From Streptomyces fildesensis (GTDB lineage: Bacteria; Actinomycetota; Actinomycetes; Streptomycetales; Streptomycetaceae), in contig NZ_JAAIKO010000032.1 of NCBI RefSeq assembly GCF_016107395.1, forward strand, positions 29,100 through 93,099: DNA of 64,000 bases, read 5' to 3'. The first letter of the stretch is position 1. Each line of letters opens with the position of its first letter. Under the pieces are notes generated by a model. The model did not search any database. It saw only the letters and a list, made by a program, of their open reading frames with translations, and was not told where the DNA came from. The position numbers and the translations under genes were made by a program. Below are positions 8,236 to 16,618 of this stretch, in pieces.

Positions 8236-9068
8236 GCAGTGCGCTGTACGACATTCCGGGCCCGAAGGCGCTGGCGCGCCACCGGCTCTACGCGTGGATC
8301 ACCACCGCCCTGCTGGCGGCGCTGGTCGGCTGGATCATCTACATGCTGATCCACACCGCCCAGTTCGAGTCGACCAAGTGGGTGCCGTTCGAGTACCAGG
8401 GCATCCAGCGGCTGCTGCTGACCGGGCTCGCCAACACCCTCAAGGCGTTCATCTGGGCGGCGGTGCTCTCGCTCGCCTTCGGCGCGCTGTTCGCCGCCGG
8501 CCGGCTCTCCGAGCACCGGGTGATCCGCTGGGTGAGCACCCTGGTGGTGGAGTTCTTCCGGGCGATGCCGCTGCTGGTGATGATCTTCTTCATCTTCATC
8601 GCGCTCAAGGTCGAGCCGATGATGGCGCTGATCACCGGTCTGACGCTCTACAACGGCTCGGTGCTCGCGGAGGTCTTCCGTACCGGTGTGAACTCCGTGT
8701 CGCGCGGCCAGGGCGAGGCCGCCTACGCGCTCGGGATGCGCAAGACACAGGTGATGACGTACATCCTGGTGCCGCAGGCGGCCCGCGCGATGCTGCCCGC
8801 GATCATCAGCCAGCTGGTGGTGGCGCTGAAGGACACCTCGCTCGGCTACCTCATCACCTATGAGGAGTTCCTCTACAACGGCAAGCTCATCGCCACCAAT
8901 CTCGACTACGACCTGCCGTTCATCCCGGTCGTGATGGTGATCGCGCCGATCTACATCGGGATGTGCATGCTGCTGTCGTGGTTCGCGAACTGGCTGGCGC
9001 GCCGCGAACGGCACAACCCCAAGACGAAGGGCACGCCGGTCGCGACGACGCCACCGCAGCAGATCTGA
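8232..9068 (+). CDS. Amino-acid ABC transporter permease 2 (GluD-like)
   Basis: 278 residues, partner permease of the same importer. Longer than permease 1 because of an N-terminal cytoplasmic and periplasmic extension (helix at about 22-41, then a loop containing YQGIQRLLLTGLANTL). The FRAMPLLVMIFF helix and the EAAYALGMRKTQVMTYILVPQAARAM EAA loop identify the HisMQ family. Start ATG overlaps the previous stop (ATGA). It ends 16 bases before a convergent gene; only a weak 7-bp inverted repeat, GCAGATC / GATCTGC, spans the stop. Confidence 0.92.
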   Translation: MSSALYDIPGPKALARHRLYAWITTALLAALVGWIIYMLIHTAQFESTKWVPFEYQGIQRLLLTGLANTLKAFIWAAVLSLAFGALFAAGRLSEHRVIRWVSTLVVEFFRAMPLLVMIFFIFIALKVEPMMALITGLTLYNGSVLAEVFRTGVNSVSRGQGEAAYALGMRKTQVMTYILVPQAARAMLPAIISQLVVALKDTSLGYLITYEEFLYNGKLIATNLDYDLPFIPVVMVIAPIYIGMCMLLSWFANWLARRERHNPKTKGTPVATTPPQQI

Positions 9069-9084
9069 CGGATCTGCCGGCGCG

Positions 9085-10725
9085 TTACTGGTCGTGCAGC
9101 GGGACCGACAGCCAGGACGGGTCGGACGCCGGCGACGAGACGGTGACCGTGGAGAAGAGCGGGTTCTGCTCGATGTAGAGCGGGTCGACGGTGTCGACGA
9201 CCAGCGCCAGCCGGTGGCCGGCCGGCACGTCGTAGGCGGTGGAGAGCAGGTCGATGTCGGTGGTGAAGGCCTTTCCGGGGGTGCGTCCGACCCAGGTGTA
9301 GGGCGCGTGCGTGACCAGCTTGCCGATGCCCAGGGAGTCGACGTCGTAGAGGTACGCGATGACGGTTCCGCCGGCGGCCGACGGGGTCAGCGTGGTGTGC
9401 AGCGTCGAGGTGCCGCGGACGTGCTGGGCGGTGCCGTACGCGGCGGACTGCCAGACGGTGGCGAAGGCGCGCGGCAGCAGCGGGATCGACGCGACGGGCG
9501 GGGCCTGGGCGAACTGGTCGAGCAGGCTGGACAGGAAGATGATCCCGCCGTCGGCGCCCGAGTCGACATTGGTGCCGATGGTGGTGCGCCAGCCGGAACC
9601 GGCGTCGCCGCCGAGCTCTCCGGTGCGCAGCCCCTTGGCGCCGAGCTTGAGGGTGGTGGTCCGTGACGGGACCGCGGACCAGCTGTCGTAGCTCTCGTAG
9701 GCGCCGGTGGAACGGGACTTGAGCTGGACCGGCTGCTCGTGGTCGATGCCGTTGTCCACGCCCTTGAGGTAGTGGTCGAGCCACCGCCTGGAGCTGGCCC
9801 AGGTGTCGTTGGGCAGGCCGAGCAGGCCGGTCGCCTCGGCGGTGGCGTGGTCGCCGGGCCGGAACTCGAGGCGCTTGGGGCCGGTCAGCTTCTCGTAGAA
9901 CTTCGCGTACTGGTTCGGCGGGAAGAGGCTGTCGCCCCAGGCGTTGGCGAGCATGACCGCCGTGCCGTTGGCGTTCAGCTGATCCAGGTAGGTCACGGGG
10001 GAGCGGAGCTTGCCCCAGGCGATCATCTCGTCCTCGGCGGCGAGGTTCGCGGTGAGGAAGTTGCCCAGGATCTTCTGGAGTTCGGGGCTCGGGCGGCCGG
10101 TGAGGTAGCCCGCGCCGCCGAGCAGGGCGGCGGCCTGCAGATGCGGGGTACGGCCCTGGTAGATCGAGTCGATGAGGTCGGCCCAGCCGCTGAGCGCGAC
10201 GACGGCCTTGATGCGCGGGTCGTGCGCGGCGCCGAGCAGGCCGATGCCGGCGCCGTACGAGACGCCCGCCATCCCGATGTGGTCGGGGTCGGCCGGGGTG
10301 TTGGCGAGCGTCCAGTCGATGACCTTGGACACGTCGGCGACATCGGGCGGTCCCGCGGTCTCGATCTGCCCGCCGGAGAGCCAGAAGCCGCGCGAGGTGT
10401 AGCTGACGACGACGTACCCGGAGTCCGCGAGCTGCTTGGCCTGGGCGACGTACTCGAGGTCGTTGATGGCCCAGCTGCTCGGGAGCACGACGACGGGGTA
10501 GCGCTGCGAGCCGTCGTATCCGCCGGGGGTGAAGACGTTGCCCTTGAGCGTGATGCCGCCGGAGCCCGGGATGTCGACGAACCGGAAGGTCGACGCGGCC
10601 GCGGCCTGCGCGCTGGCGGCGGTGACCACGGTGGGTGCCGGCGCGGCTTGTGCCAGCGGGGCCAGACCGAATGCCGTGGAGGCGAGCAGCGCCGCGCCGA
10701 CGACACCTGCTGTGGTTGCTCTCAT
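9085..10725 (-). CDS. Secreted alpha/beta hydrolase of the CocE/NonD, Xaa-Pro dipeptidyl-peptidase-like family (S15)
   Basis: 546 residues. A Sec signal peptide (MRATTAGVVGAALLASTAFG, cleavage near the AQAAPA site) precedes an S15-type alpha/beta-hydrolase domain with nucleophile motif GVSYGAG at about residue 155 and a His in the PGDHATA segment, then a C-terminal jelly-roll domain from about residue 380. Family members cleave Xaa-Pro peptides or esters; the substrate here is not determinable. Start chosen because AGGAG precedes it by seven bases and it yields a clean signal peptide. It faces the amino-acid importer convergently and the lipase gene divergently. Confidence 0.82.
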   Translation of the reverse strand: MRATTAGVVGAALLASTAFGLAPLAQAAPAPTVVTAASAQAAAASTFRFVDIPGSGGITLKGNVFTPGGYDGSQRYPVVVLPSSWAINDLEYVAQAKQLADSGYVVVSYTSRGFWLSGGQIETAGPPDVADVSKVIDWTLANTPADPDHIGMAGVSYGAGIGLLGAAHDPRIKAVVALSGWADLIDSIYQGRTPHLQAAALLGGAGYLTGRPSPELQKILGNFLTANLAAEDEMIAWGKLRSPVTYLDQLNANGTAVMLANAWGDSLFPPNQYAKFYEKLTGPKRLEFRPGDHATAEATGLLGLPNDTWASSRRWLDHYLKGVDNGIDHEQPVQLKSRSTGAYESYDSWSAVPSRTTTLKLGAKGLRTGELGGDAGSGWRTTIGTNVDSGADGGIIFLSSLLDQFAQAPPVASIPLLPRAFATVWQSAAYGTAQHVRGTSTLHTTLTPSAAGGTVIAYLYDVDSLGIGKLVTHAPYTWVGRTPGKAFTTDIDLLSTAYDVPAGHRLALVVDTVDPLYIEQNPLFSTVTVSSPASDPSWLSVPLHDQ

Positions 10726-10762
10726 GACTGCTCCTGTCTGGCCGGATGCAAAGTGACTGGAG

Positions 10763-10817
10763 AGTAACCTCGCGGCCTTACCGGCGGTAATAGGCGTGCA
10801 TGTTACGCACGGGTAAC
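10763..10817. promoter_or_regulatory. Cluster of GTAAC/GGTAA inverted repeats upstream of the S15-like hydrolase
   Basis: TTACC-GGC-GGTAA at 10778-10790 is a perfect 13-bp palindrome, and GTTAC-N6-GTAAC at 10802-10817 is a second inverted repeat. Another GTAAC lies at 10764-10768. They occupy the 280-bp divergent region, 38-92 bases upstream of the hydrolase start, where promoter and operators should be. Confidence 0.4.
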
Positions 10818-10943
10818 GATCTGAGGGCGGTGGGGCGCCCGTGAGACGCCGGGGGCGCACCCGGGGCAGGTGGCGGCAGGTGACGGCCCGTCGGGGCGGG
10901 TCGATCGAACACGAGTGCGTCGGACGATCTTTCGTCAAGGTCA

Positions 10944-10973
10944 TTGACACCCGGCGCGGTACGCGCGGAATCT
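10944..10973 (+). promoter_or_regulatory. Vegetative promoter of the GDSL lipase gene
   Basis: Perfect -35 hexamer TTGACA (10944-10949), 18-bp spacer, -10 hexamer GAATCT (10968-10973). Predicted transcript start is about 25 bases before the ATG at 11006. This is the best consensus promoter I found in the window. Confidence 0.6.
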
Positions 10974-11005
10974 GATGCTCGTCACCGTCGACACTGGGGG
11001 TACCG

Positions 11006-11905
11006 ATGGCCCGCACCACCGTCCTGGCAGCAGCCGCACTCGGCGGGGCCCTGGCCCTCACCGCGGGCATCGCCGCCCCGGCCTCGGCCCATTCGGGCCG
11101 GCCGGGTCACTCCGGTCACGGACACGGCGTCAGCTACGCGGCGCTCGGCGACTCGTACACCTCAGGGCCCGGCATCCCCGACCAGGTGGACGCCAACTGC
11201 GCGCGGTCCAGCCACAACTACCCGTCGCTGGTCGCCGAGGACCAGCGGTTCGCGGCCGTCAAGGACGTCAGCTGCGGCGGCGCCACCACCGCCGAGATGT
11301 GGAAGCCGCAAGGTACCAACGGACCGCAGCTCGACGCGCTGAACCGCGGCACCGACCTCGTCACGCTGCAGATCGGCGGCAACGACGTCGGCTTCGGCTC
11401 GATCATCGGCACCTGCGCCGTGCTCAGCGCCACCGACCCGACCGGCAACCCCTGTCAGAAGCACTACACCGCGACCGGCACCGACCAGCTCGCCCTCAAC
11501 ATCCAGCAGACGGCGCCGAAGGTCGCGGCCGTGCTGCGCGCCATCCACGCCCGCTCCCCGCACGCCCGGGTGGTCGTCGTCGGCTACCCGGACCTGCTGC
11601 CGGACAACGGCGTCGGGTGCCGTCCCGCCGTCCCCTTCGCGGACAAGGACTTCGGGTACCTCAAGGACACCGAGAAGCGGCTCAACACGATGCTGCGCCG
11701 GCAGGCCGGGGCCGCGCACGCCGAGTACGTCGACACCTACCGGCCGACCGTCGGCCACGACATGTGCACGGCGCCCGCCAACCGCTGGATCGAGCCGCTG
11801 GTGCCGGCCTCCCCGGCCGCGCCCGCGCACCCCAACGCCAAGGGCGAGAAGGCCATGGCCGTCGCCGTACTCGACCGGATCGACCCGCGCTGCCGCCACC
11901 ACTGA
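11006..11905 (+). CDS. Secreted SGNH/GDSL lipase
   Basis: 299-residue extracellular esterase/lipase. A Sec signal peptide ends near PASAHS. SGNH block I is ALGDSYTSG with the nucleophile Ser, block III is QIGGNDVGF, and the C-terminal HPNAKGEKAM provides the catalytic His. Six cysteines in the mature chain can form the three disulfides typical of Streptomyces GDSL lipases of this length. It has its own TTGACA promoter and is followed by a long imperfect hairpin. Confidence 0.9.
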   Translation: MARTTVLAAAALGGALALTAGIAAPASAHSGRPGHSGHGHGVSYAALGDSYTSGPGIPDQVDANCARSSHNYPSLVAEDQRFAAVKDVSCGGATTAEMWKPQGTNGPQLDALNRGTDLVTLQIGGNDVGFGSIIGTCAVLSATDPTGNPCQKHYTATGTDQLALNIQQTAPKVAAVLRAIHARSPHARVVVVGYPDLLPDNGVGCRPAVPFADKDFGYLKDTEKRLNTMLRRQAGAAHAEYVDTYRPTVGHDMCTAPANRWIEPLVPASPAAPAHPNAKGEKAMAVAVLDRIDPRCRHH

Positions 11906-11942
11906 CCGGGCACCGACCGGCACTGACCAGCCCTGACTCGCG

Positions 11943-11990
11943 CCGCCGGTCCGCTTCGCCGATCATGGGCGGAAGCGGGCGGGCCGGCGG
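11943..11990 (+). terminator. Long stem-loop between lipase and ZIP genes
   Basis: Outer arms CCGCCGG / CCGGCGG and inner arms CCGCTTC / GAAGCGG form a nested imperfect hairpin 38 bases after the lipase stop. It ends 19 bases before the next start, so it may terminate lipase mRNA or act in the ZIP leader. Confidence 0.4.
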
Positions 11991-12009
11991 CGGAGGCGGG
12001 TGAACGCGG

Positions 12010-12774
12010 ATGGCGGTGCTGATAGCCCTCGGCGCGTTCGTGATGACCCTGATCGGCGGACTGGTCGCCCAGCACATCGGTGACCGCCGCCATCTGGTGC
12101 TGGGACTCGCCGCCGGGCTGATGCTCGGGGTGGTGGGCTTCGACCTGCTGCCCGAAGCGCTGGACCTGCAGGCCGACGACGTCTTCGGCGTCCCCGCCGC
12201 GCTGCTGATGTTCGTCGGGGGCTTCCTCACCCTGCACATCGTCGAGCGGTCGGTGGCGATCCACCGCGCACACGAGGGCGAGTACGCCGCGCACACCCAC
12301 GCCCACGGCCCGGTGCCCACCGACCCCGGTGAACCCGTCAAAGGCATCGGGCTCACCGCCGCCTCGGCGCTCGTCGGCCACAGCGTCATGGACGGCTTCG
12401 CGATCGGCGCCGCGTTCCAGGCCGGCAGCACGGTCGGCCTGGTGGTCGCCATCGCCGTGGTCGCGCACGACTTCGCCGACGGCTTCAACACGTACACGAT
12501 CACCCGGATGTACGGGAACGGCCAGGGCCGCGCGCTCGTGCTGCTCGGCTGCGACGCCATCGCCCCGGTGATCGGCGCCGCGATCACCCTCGCCTTCACC
12601 ATCCCGCCGGGCGCGCTCGGCCTCTACCTCGGGTTCTTCGCCGGGTTCCTGCTCTACCTGGCGACCTCCGACATCCTCCCCGAGGCACACAGCCCGCACC
12701 CGTCCCGCTCGACGCTGCTGTGCACGGTCGCGGGATGTGCCGTCATGTGGCTGGTGATCGGTCTGGCCGACTGA
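12010..12774 (+). CDS. ZIP-family metal transporter
   Basis: 254-residue membrane protein with about eight helices. ZIP signatures are seen in helix 4 (HSVMDGFAIG) and helix 5 (VAHDFADGFNT), which carry the metal-binding His, Asp and Glu-equivalent residues. A His-rich cytoplasmic loop, HTHAHG, lies between helices 3 and 4. Likely imports Zn2+ or another divalent cation; the metal is not fixed by the sequence. Its last 32 bases overlap the convergent gene. Confidence 0.85.
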   Translation: MAVLIALGAFVMTLIGGLVAQHIGDRRHLVLGLAAGLMLGVVGFDLLPEALDLQADDVFGVPAALLMFVGGFLTLHIVERSVAIHRAHEGEYAAHTHAHGPVPTDPGEPVKGIGLTAASALVGHSVMDGFAIGAAFQAGSTVGLVVAIAVVAHDFADGFNTYTITRMYGNGQGRALVLLGCDAIAPVIGAAITLAFTIPPGALGLYLGFFAGFLLYLATSDILPEAHSPHPSRSTLLCTVAGCAVMWLVIGLAD

Positions 12775-13498
12775 CCGGGACGGTCTGCGCCGCCCGCGTC
12801 ACATCGGCGACGAGCTCGACGACGTCGGGACCGTAGGCCTGCGAGTTGACGACCTTGAGCAGCAGGCAGAACGTGCCGTCGATGCCGTGCTTGCGCGACA
12901 GCCGCACATGGTGCCGGGCCAGATACCGCACGGCCGCCTGGTTGGCGACACCGCGCTGACCGGAGGAGAGGAAGACCGGGCGGTCGTTGCCGGCGTCCCG
13001 CACGGCGGCCAGCCGGGCCAGCAGGACGTACTCGACGGCGCCCTTGTCCATCCGGTAGGTCTCGCCGTCGATGGTGAACGCCCCCTGGTCGGGCCCGGGG
13101 GAGGCATCGGTATTGATCTCTATGCCCGGCAGCATCGACCGCAGGTGCGCCCCCAGCCGGTGATTGGCGACGGGGCCGCCCACGCAGAACTCGGTACGTG
13201 CCCCGAAGCCCTGCCAGGCCGTGTCGTGCGGCAGGATCTCGGCGTGCGCCCCGCAGTCCTTGATCAGCGCGGCCAGTTCCAGCAGCGCGAACGCGTCATG
13301 GCGGGCGACGCTCCACACCCGGGCCCCGGGGTCGCGCGGCACCACCAGAAGGCATTCGGAGCCGCTGGGCAGCCCGAAGAAACGCTGCTTGCGGTGCAGT
13401 TTCCGGCGCCACACATAAGTGCGGACAAACCAGCCCAGCGCTGCACTGATGGCGCTGGCCGCCAGGCCCAGCACGAGGTTGCGGACGTCATCGCTCAT
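12743..13498 (-). CDS. Membrane-anchored protein of unknown function
   Basis: 251 residues. An N-terminal helix at about residues 9-25 is followed by a basic YVWRRKLHRKQR stop-transfer segment, which points the rest to the cytoplasm. The soluble part alternates beta and alpha elements: LLVVPRDPG, a DAFALLELAALIKDCGAHAEI helix-strand unit, the eye-catching FCVGGPVANHRLG motif and a C-terminal ANQAAVRYLARHH region. I do not recognise the family; similar Streptomyces proteins are, to my knowledge, uncharacterised. The start is supported by TACGAT eight bases upstream (leaderless). Confidence 0.72.
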   Translation of the reverse strand: MSDDVRNLVLGLAASAISAALGWFVRTYVWRRKLHRKQRFFGLPSGSECLLVVPRDPGARVWSVARHDAFALLELAALIKDCGAHAEILPHDTAWQGFGARTEFCVGGPVANHRLGAHLRSMLPGIEINTDASPGPDQGAFTIDGETYRMDKGAVEYVLLARLAAVRDAGNDRPVFLSSGQRGVANQAAVRYLARHHVRLSRKHGIDGTFCLLLKVVNSQAYGPDVVELVADVTRAAQTVPVSRPDRSPAT

Positions 13499-13506
13499 GG
13501 CCGGGC

Positions 13507-13565
13507 ATCGTAGCGGTGTTCGAGCGAACGCGCTCCTGACGGGATCGCCGTACCCAAGTTAGGCT
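13507..13565. promoter_or_regulatory. Divergent promoters with a central palindrome
   Basis: For ggt: CTGACG (13536-13541), 18 bp, TAGGCT (13560-13565). For the minus-strand gene: TACGAT read at 13512-13507. Between them GTTCG-AG-CGAAC (13518-13529) is a perfect inverted repeat located where it would separate the -35 and -10 of the minus-strand promoter, so it is a candidate operator. Confidence 0.45.
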
Positions 13566-13596
13566 GCGCGGACCCGTGTTGACTGGAGGAAACCGT

Positions 13597-15420
13597 ATGC
13601 GTCTCCCCGCCGTCCGGAGTTTGTCGCTGCTGGCCGTCACGGCCGCTGTTGTCACGGTGGGAGCCGCGGCCCCACCGGCGCAGTCGGCCCCGCAGGATGC
13701 GCGGGCCCGGCCGGCCAAGGTGCCGGTCGCGGTCGGCTACGGGGGCGCGGTCGCCAGTGTGGACGCGGACGCCTCCGCGGCCGGTATCGAGGTGCTCCGC
13801 CAGGGCGGCAACGCCGTGGACGCGGCGGTGGCCACCGCGGCCGCGCTCGGCGTCACCGAGCCGTACTCGGCGGGCGTCGGCGGCGGCGGGTACTTCGTCT
13901 ACTACAACGCGCGGCTGCACAAGGTGTTCACCATCGACGGCCGGGAGACCGCACCGCGCAGCGCCACCGAGACGCTCTTCCAGGAGAACGGCAAACCGCT
14001 CCCGTTCGCCGACGCGGTCACCAGCGGCCTGAGCGTCGGCACCCCCGGCACCCCCGCCACCTGGGCCACCGCCCTCGACAGCTGGGGCAGCCGCCCGCTG
14101 GGGCAGGTGCTCAAGCCCGCCGAGCGGATCGCACGAGACGGCTTCACCGTCGACGAGACCTTCCGCTCGCAGACCGCGGCGAACCAGGACCGCTTCAAGG
14201 ACTTCCCGGCCACCGCGAAGATCTTCCTGCCGGGCGGCGCCCCGCCCGTGGTCGGCTCCACGCTCACCAACCCGGACCTCGCCCGCACCTACCAGGAGCT
14301 GGGCAGGAAGGGCGTCGGAGCGATCTACCAGGGGGACATCGGCGCCGACATCGTCAGCACGGTCCGCAAGCCCCCGGTCGACCCCAACGCCACCCGCGTG
14401 GTGCGTCCCGGCGATCTGACCACCGCGGACCTGCGCGGCTACGCGGCCAAGCGGCAGGCCCCGACCCAGGTCTCCTACCGGGGCTACGACGTCTACTCGA
14501 TCGCACCGTCCTCGTCGGGCGGCACGACGGTCGGTGAGGCGCTCAACATCATGGAGCGGGCGAACCTCTCGTCGAAGAAGGCCACCGACGCCCAGTACCT
14601 GCACCGCTACATCGAGGCGAGCCGGATCGCCTTCGCCGACCGCGGGCGCTGGCTCGGCGACCCGGCCTTCGAGGACGTCCCGACCGGCGGACTGCTCTCG
14701 CAGCGCTACGCGGACTCGCGCGGCTGCCTCATCAAGGACACCGCGGTGCTCACCAGCCCGCTCGCACCGGGCGACCCGCGCCACCCCGCCGCCTGCGGCG
14801 GTACCGGCACGGCCGCGCCGACGACGTACGAGGGCGAGAACACCACGCACCTGACCGTCGCCGACAAGTGGGGCAACGTCGTCTCGTACACCCTCACCAT
14901 CGAGCAGACCGGCGGCAGCGGCATCGTCGTTCCCGGCCGCGGCTTCCTGCTCAACAACGAGCTGACGGACTTCTCGTTCGCGCCCGCCAACCCGGCGGTC
15001 CACGACCCGAACCTGCCCGGCCCGGGCAAGCGCCCCCGGTCCTCGATCTCCCCGACGATCGTGCTGAAGGACGGCCGTCCCGCGTTCGCGCTCGGCTCGC
15101 CCGGCGGCTCCACCATCATCACCACCGTGCTGCAGGTCCTCACCGAGCACGTCGACCGCGGTCTGCCGCTCGTCGACGCGATCGCCGCACCGCGCGCCAG
15201 CCAGCGCAACGCGGCGGCCACCGAACTCGAACCGGCCCTGTTCACCAGCGCGACCAGGACACAGCTCGAAGCGCTGGGCCATGTCTTCACGCTCAACCCG
15301 GAGATCGGCGCGGCCACCGGCATCCAGCGACTGCCCGACGGCCGCTGGCTCGCCGCGGCCGAGACGACCCGGCGCGGCGGCGGCTCGGCGATGGTGGTCA
15401 GCCCGAGCCACACGGGCTGA
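13597..15420 (+). CDS. ggt: Secreted gamma-glutamyltranspeptidase
   Basis: 607-residue Ntn-hydrolase that transfers or hydrolyses gamma-glutamyl groups, for example of glutathione-like compounds, outside the cell. The signal peptide ends near APPAQSAP. The large-subunit start shows the family pattern GGNAVDAAVATAAALGVTEP, with GVGGGGYFVYY after it. The self-cleavage site is TTHL, with Thr416 predicted to become the N-terminal nucleophile of the small subunit, and the PGGSTIITTVLQ segment follows. GGAGGA lies six bases upstream of the ATG, which excludes the in-frame GTG at 13576. Confidence 0.92.
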   Translation: MRLPAVRSLSLLAVTAAVVTVGAAAPPAQSAPQDARARPAKVPVAVGYGGAVASVDADASAAGIEVLRQGGNAVDAAVATAAALGVTEPYSAGVGGGGYFVYYNARLHKVFTIDGRETAPRSATETLFQENGKPLPFADAVTSGLSVGTPGTPATWATALDSWGSRPLGQVLKPAERIARDGFTVDETFRSQTAANQDRFKDFPATAKIFLPGGAPPVVGSTLTNPDLARTYQELGRKGVGAIYQGDIGADIVSTVRKPPVDPNATRVVRPGDLTTADLRGYAAKRQAPTQVSYRGYDVYSIAPSSSGGTTVGEALNIMERANLSSKKATDAQYLHRYIEASRIAFADRGRWLGDPAFEDVPTGGLLSQRYADSRGCLIKDTAVLTSPLAPGDPRHPAACGGTGTAAPTTYEGENTTHLTVADKWGNVVSYTLTIEQTGGSGIVVPGRGFLLNNELTDFSFAPANPAVHDPNLPGPGKRPRSSISPTIVLKDGRPAFALGSPGGSTIITTVLQVLTEHVDRGLPLVDAIAAPRASQRNAAATELEPALFTSATRTQLEALGHVFTLNPEIGAATGIQRLPDGRWLAAAETTRRGGGSAMVVSPSHTG

Positions 15421-15428
15421 CACCCGGC

Positions 15429-15460
15429 TCTCGGGTCCCTCCTGTCTCGGGTCCCTCCTG
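15429..15460. repeat. Perfect 2 x 16-bp tandem repeat
   Basis: TCTCGGGTCCCTCCTG occurs twice head-to-tail without mismatch, directly after ggt. The second copy supplies the left arm of the terminator that follows, so the duplication may be a by-product of terminator evolution. Confidence 0.85.
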
Positions 15461-15482
15461 GGAGCTTCGGCTCCTAGGAGGG
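15453..15482. terminator. Bidirectional terminator with TTCG tetraloop
   Basis: A 13-bp stem (one G-T pair) closed by TTCG at 15466-15469 lies between two convergent genes. Its right arm contains the stop codon of the minus-strand lipoprotein gene (15474-15476). A UUCG loop makes this an unusually stable hairpin. Confidence 0.75.
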
Positions 15483-16403
15483 GATGTGGGTGACGTCGGA
15501 GACGGTCAGCTCCACGGGCAGGGCGCCGGAGCTGATCTGGGCGGCCAGATCCTGGGCGGAGGTACGGGTGAAGTTGCCGCTGATCTGCACCGCTCCGCCG
15601 GTGATCGACTGGGAGACGGACGGTGCGGAGATCACCTGGCGGTCGAGCACGATGCCGATCTGATTGGCGGGCGCGCTCTGCTGGGACAGCCGGCCGGTGA
15701 GCTCCGCGAACTTTCGACCGCCCGCCGAGGTGAGCACCAGGTTGATCGTCCAGCCGTTGCCGGTCTGCGCGTCGAGCGACGCCTTGGCGCTGGTCACGTC
15801 CCGGCCGCTGAGAGCGACGGGACCGAGGACGTACTTCGTGGGGCCCGTTCTGTCACAGGCGACCGTCGGGCTCGTGGGGGACAGCGCCGGTGCGCCGGCC
15901 GGCACCGGCGCCATGCAGTCGAAGGCGGTGAACTGCCGCTGCAGTTCGGGTGGCACGGAGGAGTCGCCGCCCAGCACCGGCCGGAATCCCAGCTCGGCCG
16001 TGACGGCCAGCTGCCGCAGCCGCTCACCGCTGTCGCCGGGCGCCTCGGCGGTGATCGTGGCGCCGTGCACCTCGATCCGCGCGCCCTCCAGCCCGAACGC
16101 GTCGGCCCTGGTCCGCAGCAGATCCACGGTGCGCCGCAACGTCTCGGCGCCCGGCGCCGAACGCGGGGTGTAGGTGACGGTGGTCCGGCCCGAGGCGGGG
16201 GTGCCGGACGCGGTCGTGCGGGTCGGGCCGGACAGCAGCGGGGACCGGTCCTTGCCGTCCGACGAGCTCGAGGAGCCGGAACACCCGGTCAGTGCGGCGC
16301 TCAGGACGAGCACGGCGGCGACGGCGGTCAGGGCGTTCGCGGTCGCGGTCGCGTTCGCGCTCGCCGAGGATGTCGCGCGGGGGATCGTTCGGAGGAGACG
16401 CAT
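15474..16403 (-). CDS. Lipoprotein with SecD P1-head-like domain
   Basis: 309 residues. A long N-terminal region with a hydrophobic core ends in lipobox LTGC (Cys41). After a Ser/Thr-rich linker the chain resembles the periplasmic head of SecD: LRRTVDLLRTRADAFG, GLEGARIEVHGATITAEAPG, a LGPVALSGRDVTSAKASLD segment, FAELTGRLSQQ and QIGIVLDRQVISAPSVSQSI. The six SecD membrane helices are absent, so this is a free, membrane-tethered head domain outside the secretion channel. Similar proteins occur in Streptomyces; their role is unknown. GAGACT seven bases before the ATG may be its -10 box. Confidence 0.75.
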   Translation of the reverse strand: MRLLRTIPRATSSASANATATANALTAVAAVLVLSAALTGCSGSSSSSDGKDRSPLLSGPTRTTASGTPASGRTTVTYTPRSAPGAETLRRTVDLLRTRADAFGLEGARIEVHGATITAEAPGDSGERLRQLAVTAELGFRPVLGGDSSVPPELQRQFTAFDCMAPVPAGAPALSPTSPTVACDRTGPTKYVLGPVALSGRDVTSAKASLDAQTGNGWTINLVLTSAGGRKFAELTGRLSQQSAPANQIGIVLDRQVISAPSVSQSITGGAVQISGNFTRTSAQDLAAQISSGALPVELTVSDVTHIPS

Positions 16404-16503
16404 AGCGGCCAGTCTCGCGGACCGGCGGCCGGCCGCGCAGATGAATCGCCGCGGCTCCGTCGTCCCGGTGGGGCACTGGTGACCGGTGCGCCGGGTAAGG
16501 CAG

Positions 16504-16532
16504 TTGAGGCAGCCGCGGTGCGGACGAAAACT
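16504..16532 (+). promoter_or_regulatory. Possible promoter of the helical-repeat protein gene
   Basis: TTGAGG (16504-16509) and AAAACT (16527-16532) with a 17-bp spacer lie in the 215-base divergent region. The -10 match is weak. Otherwise that region shows no clear structure. Confidence 0.25.
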
Positions 16533-16618
16533 CCCCGTAGCCGCCCCGTAACACGAATGGTGTCGAATGCGGGAACGGGACTGCATGCCTCCGGGGCGGG
16601 GGCGGAGAGGCAGCAGCG

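Noticed and set aside
13518..13529. GTTCG-AG-CGAAC read as a LexA box
   Set aside because: The half-sites are in the opposite order to the GAAC...GTTC consensus and the spacer is too short; kept only as a generic palindrome.
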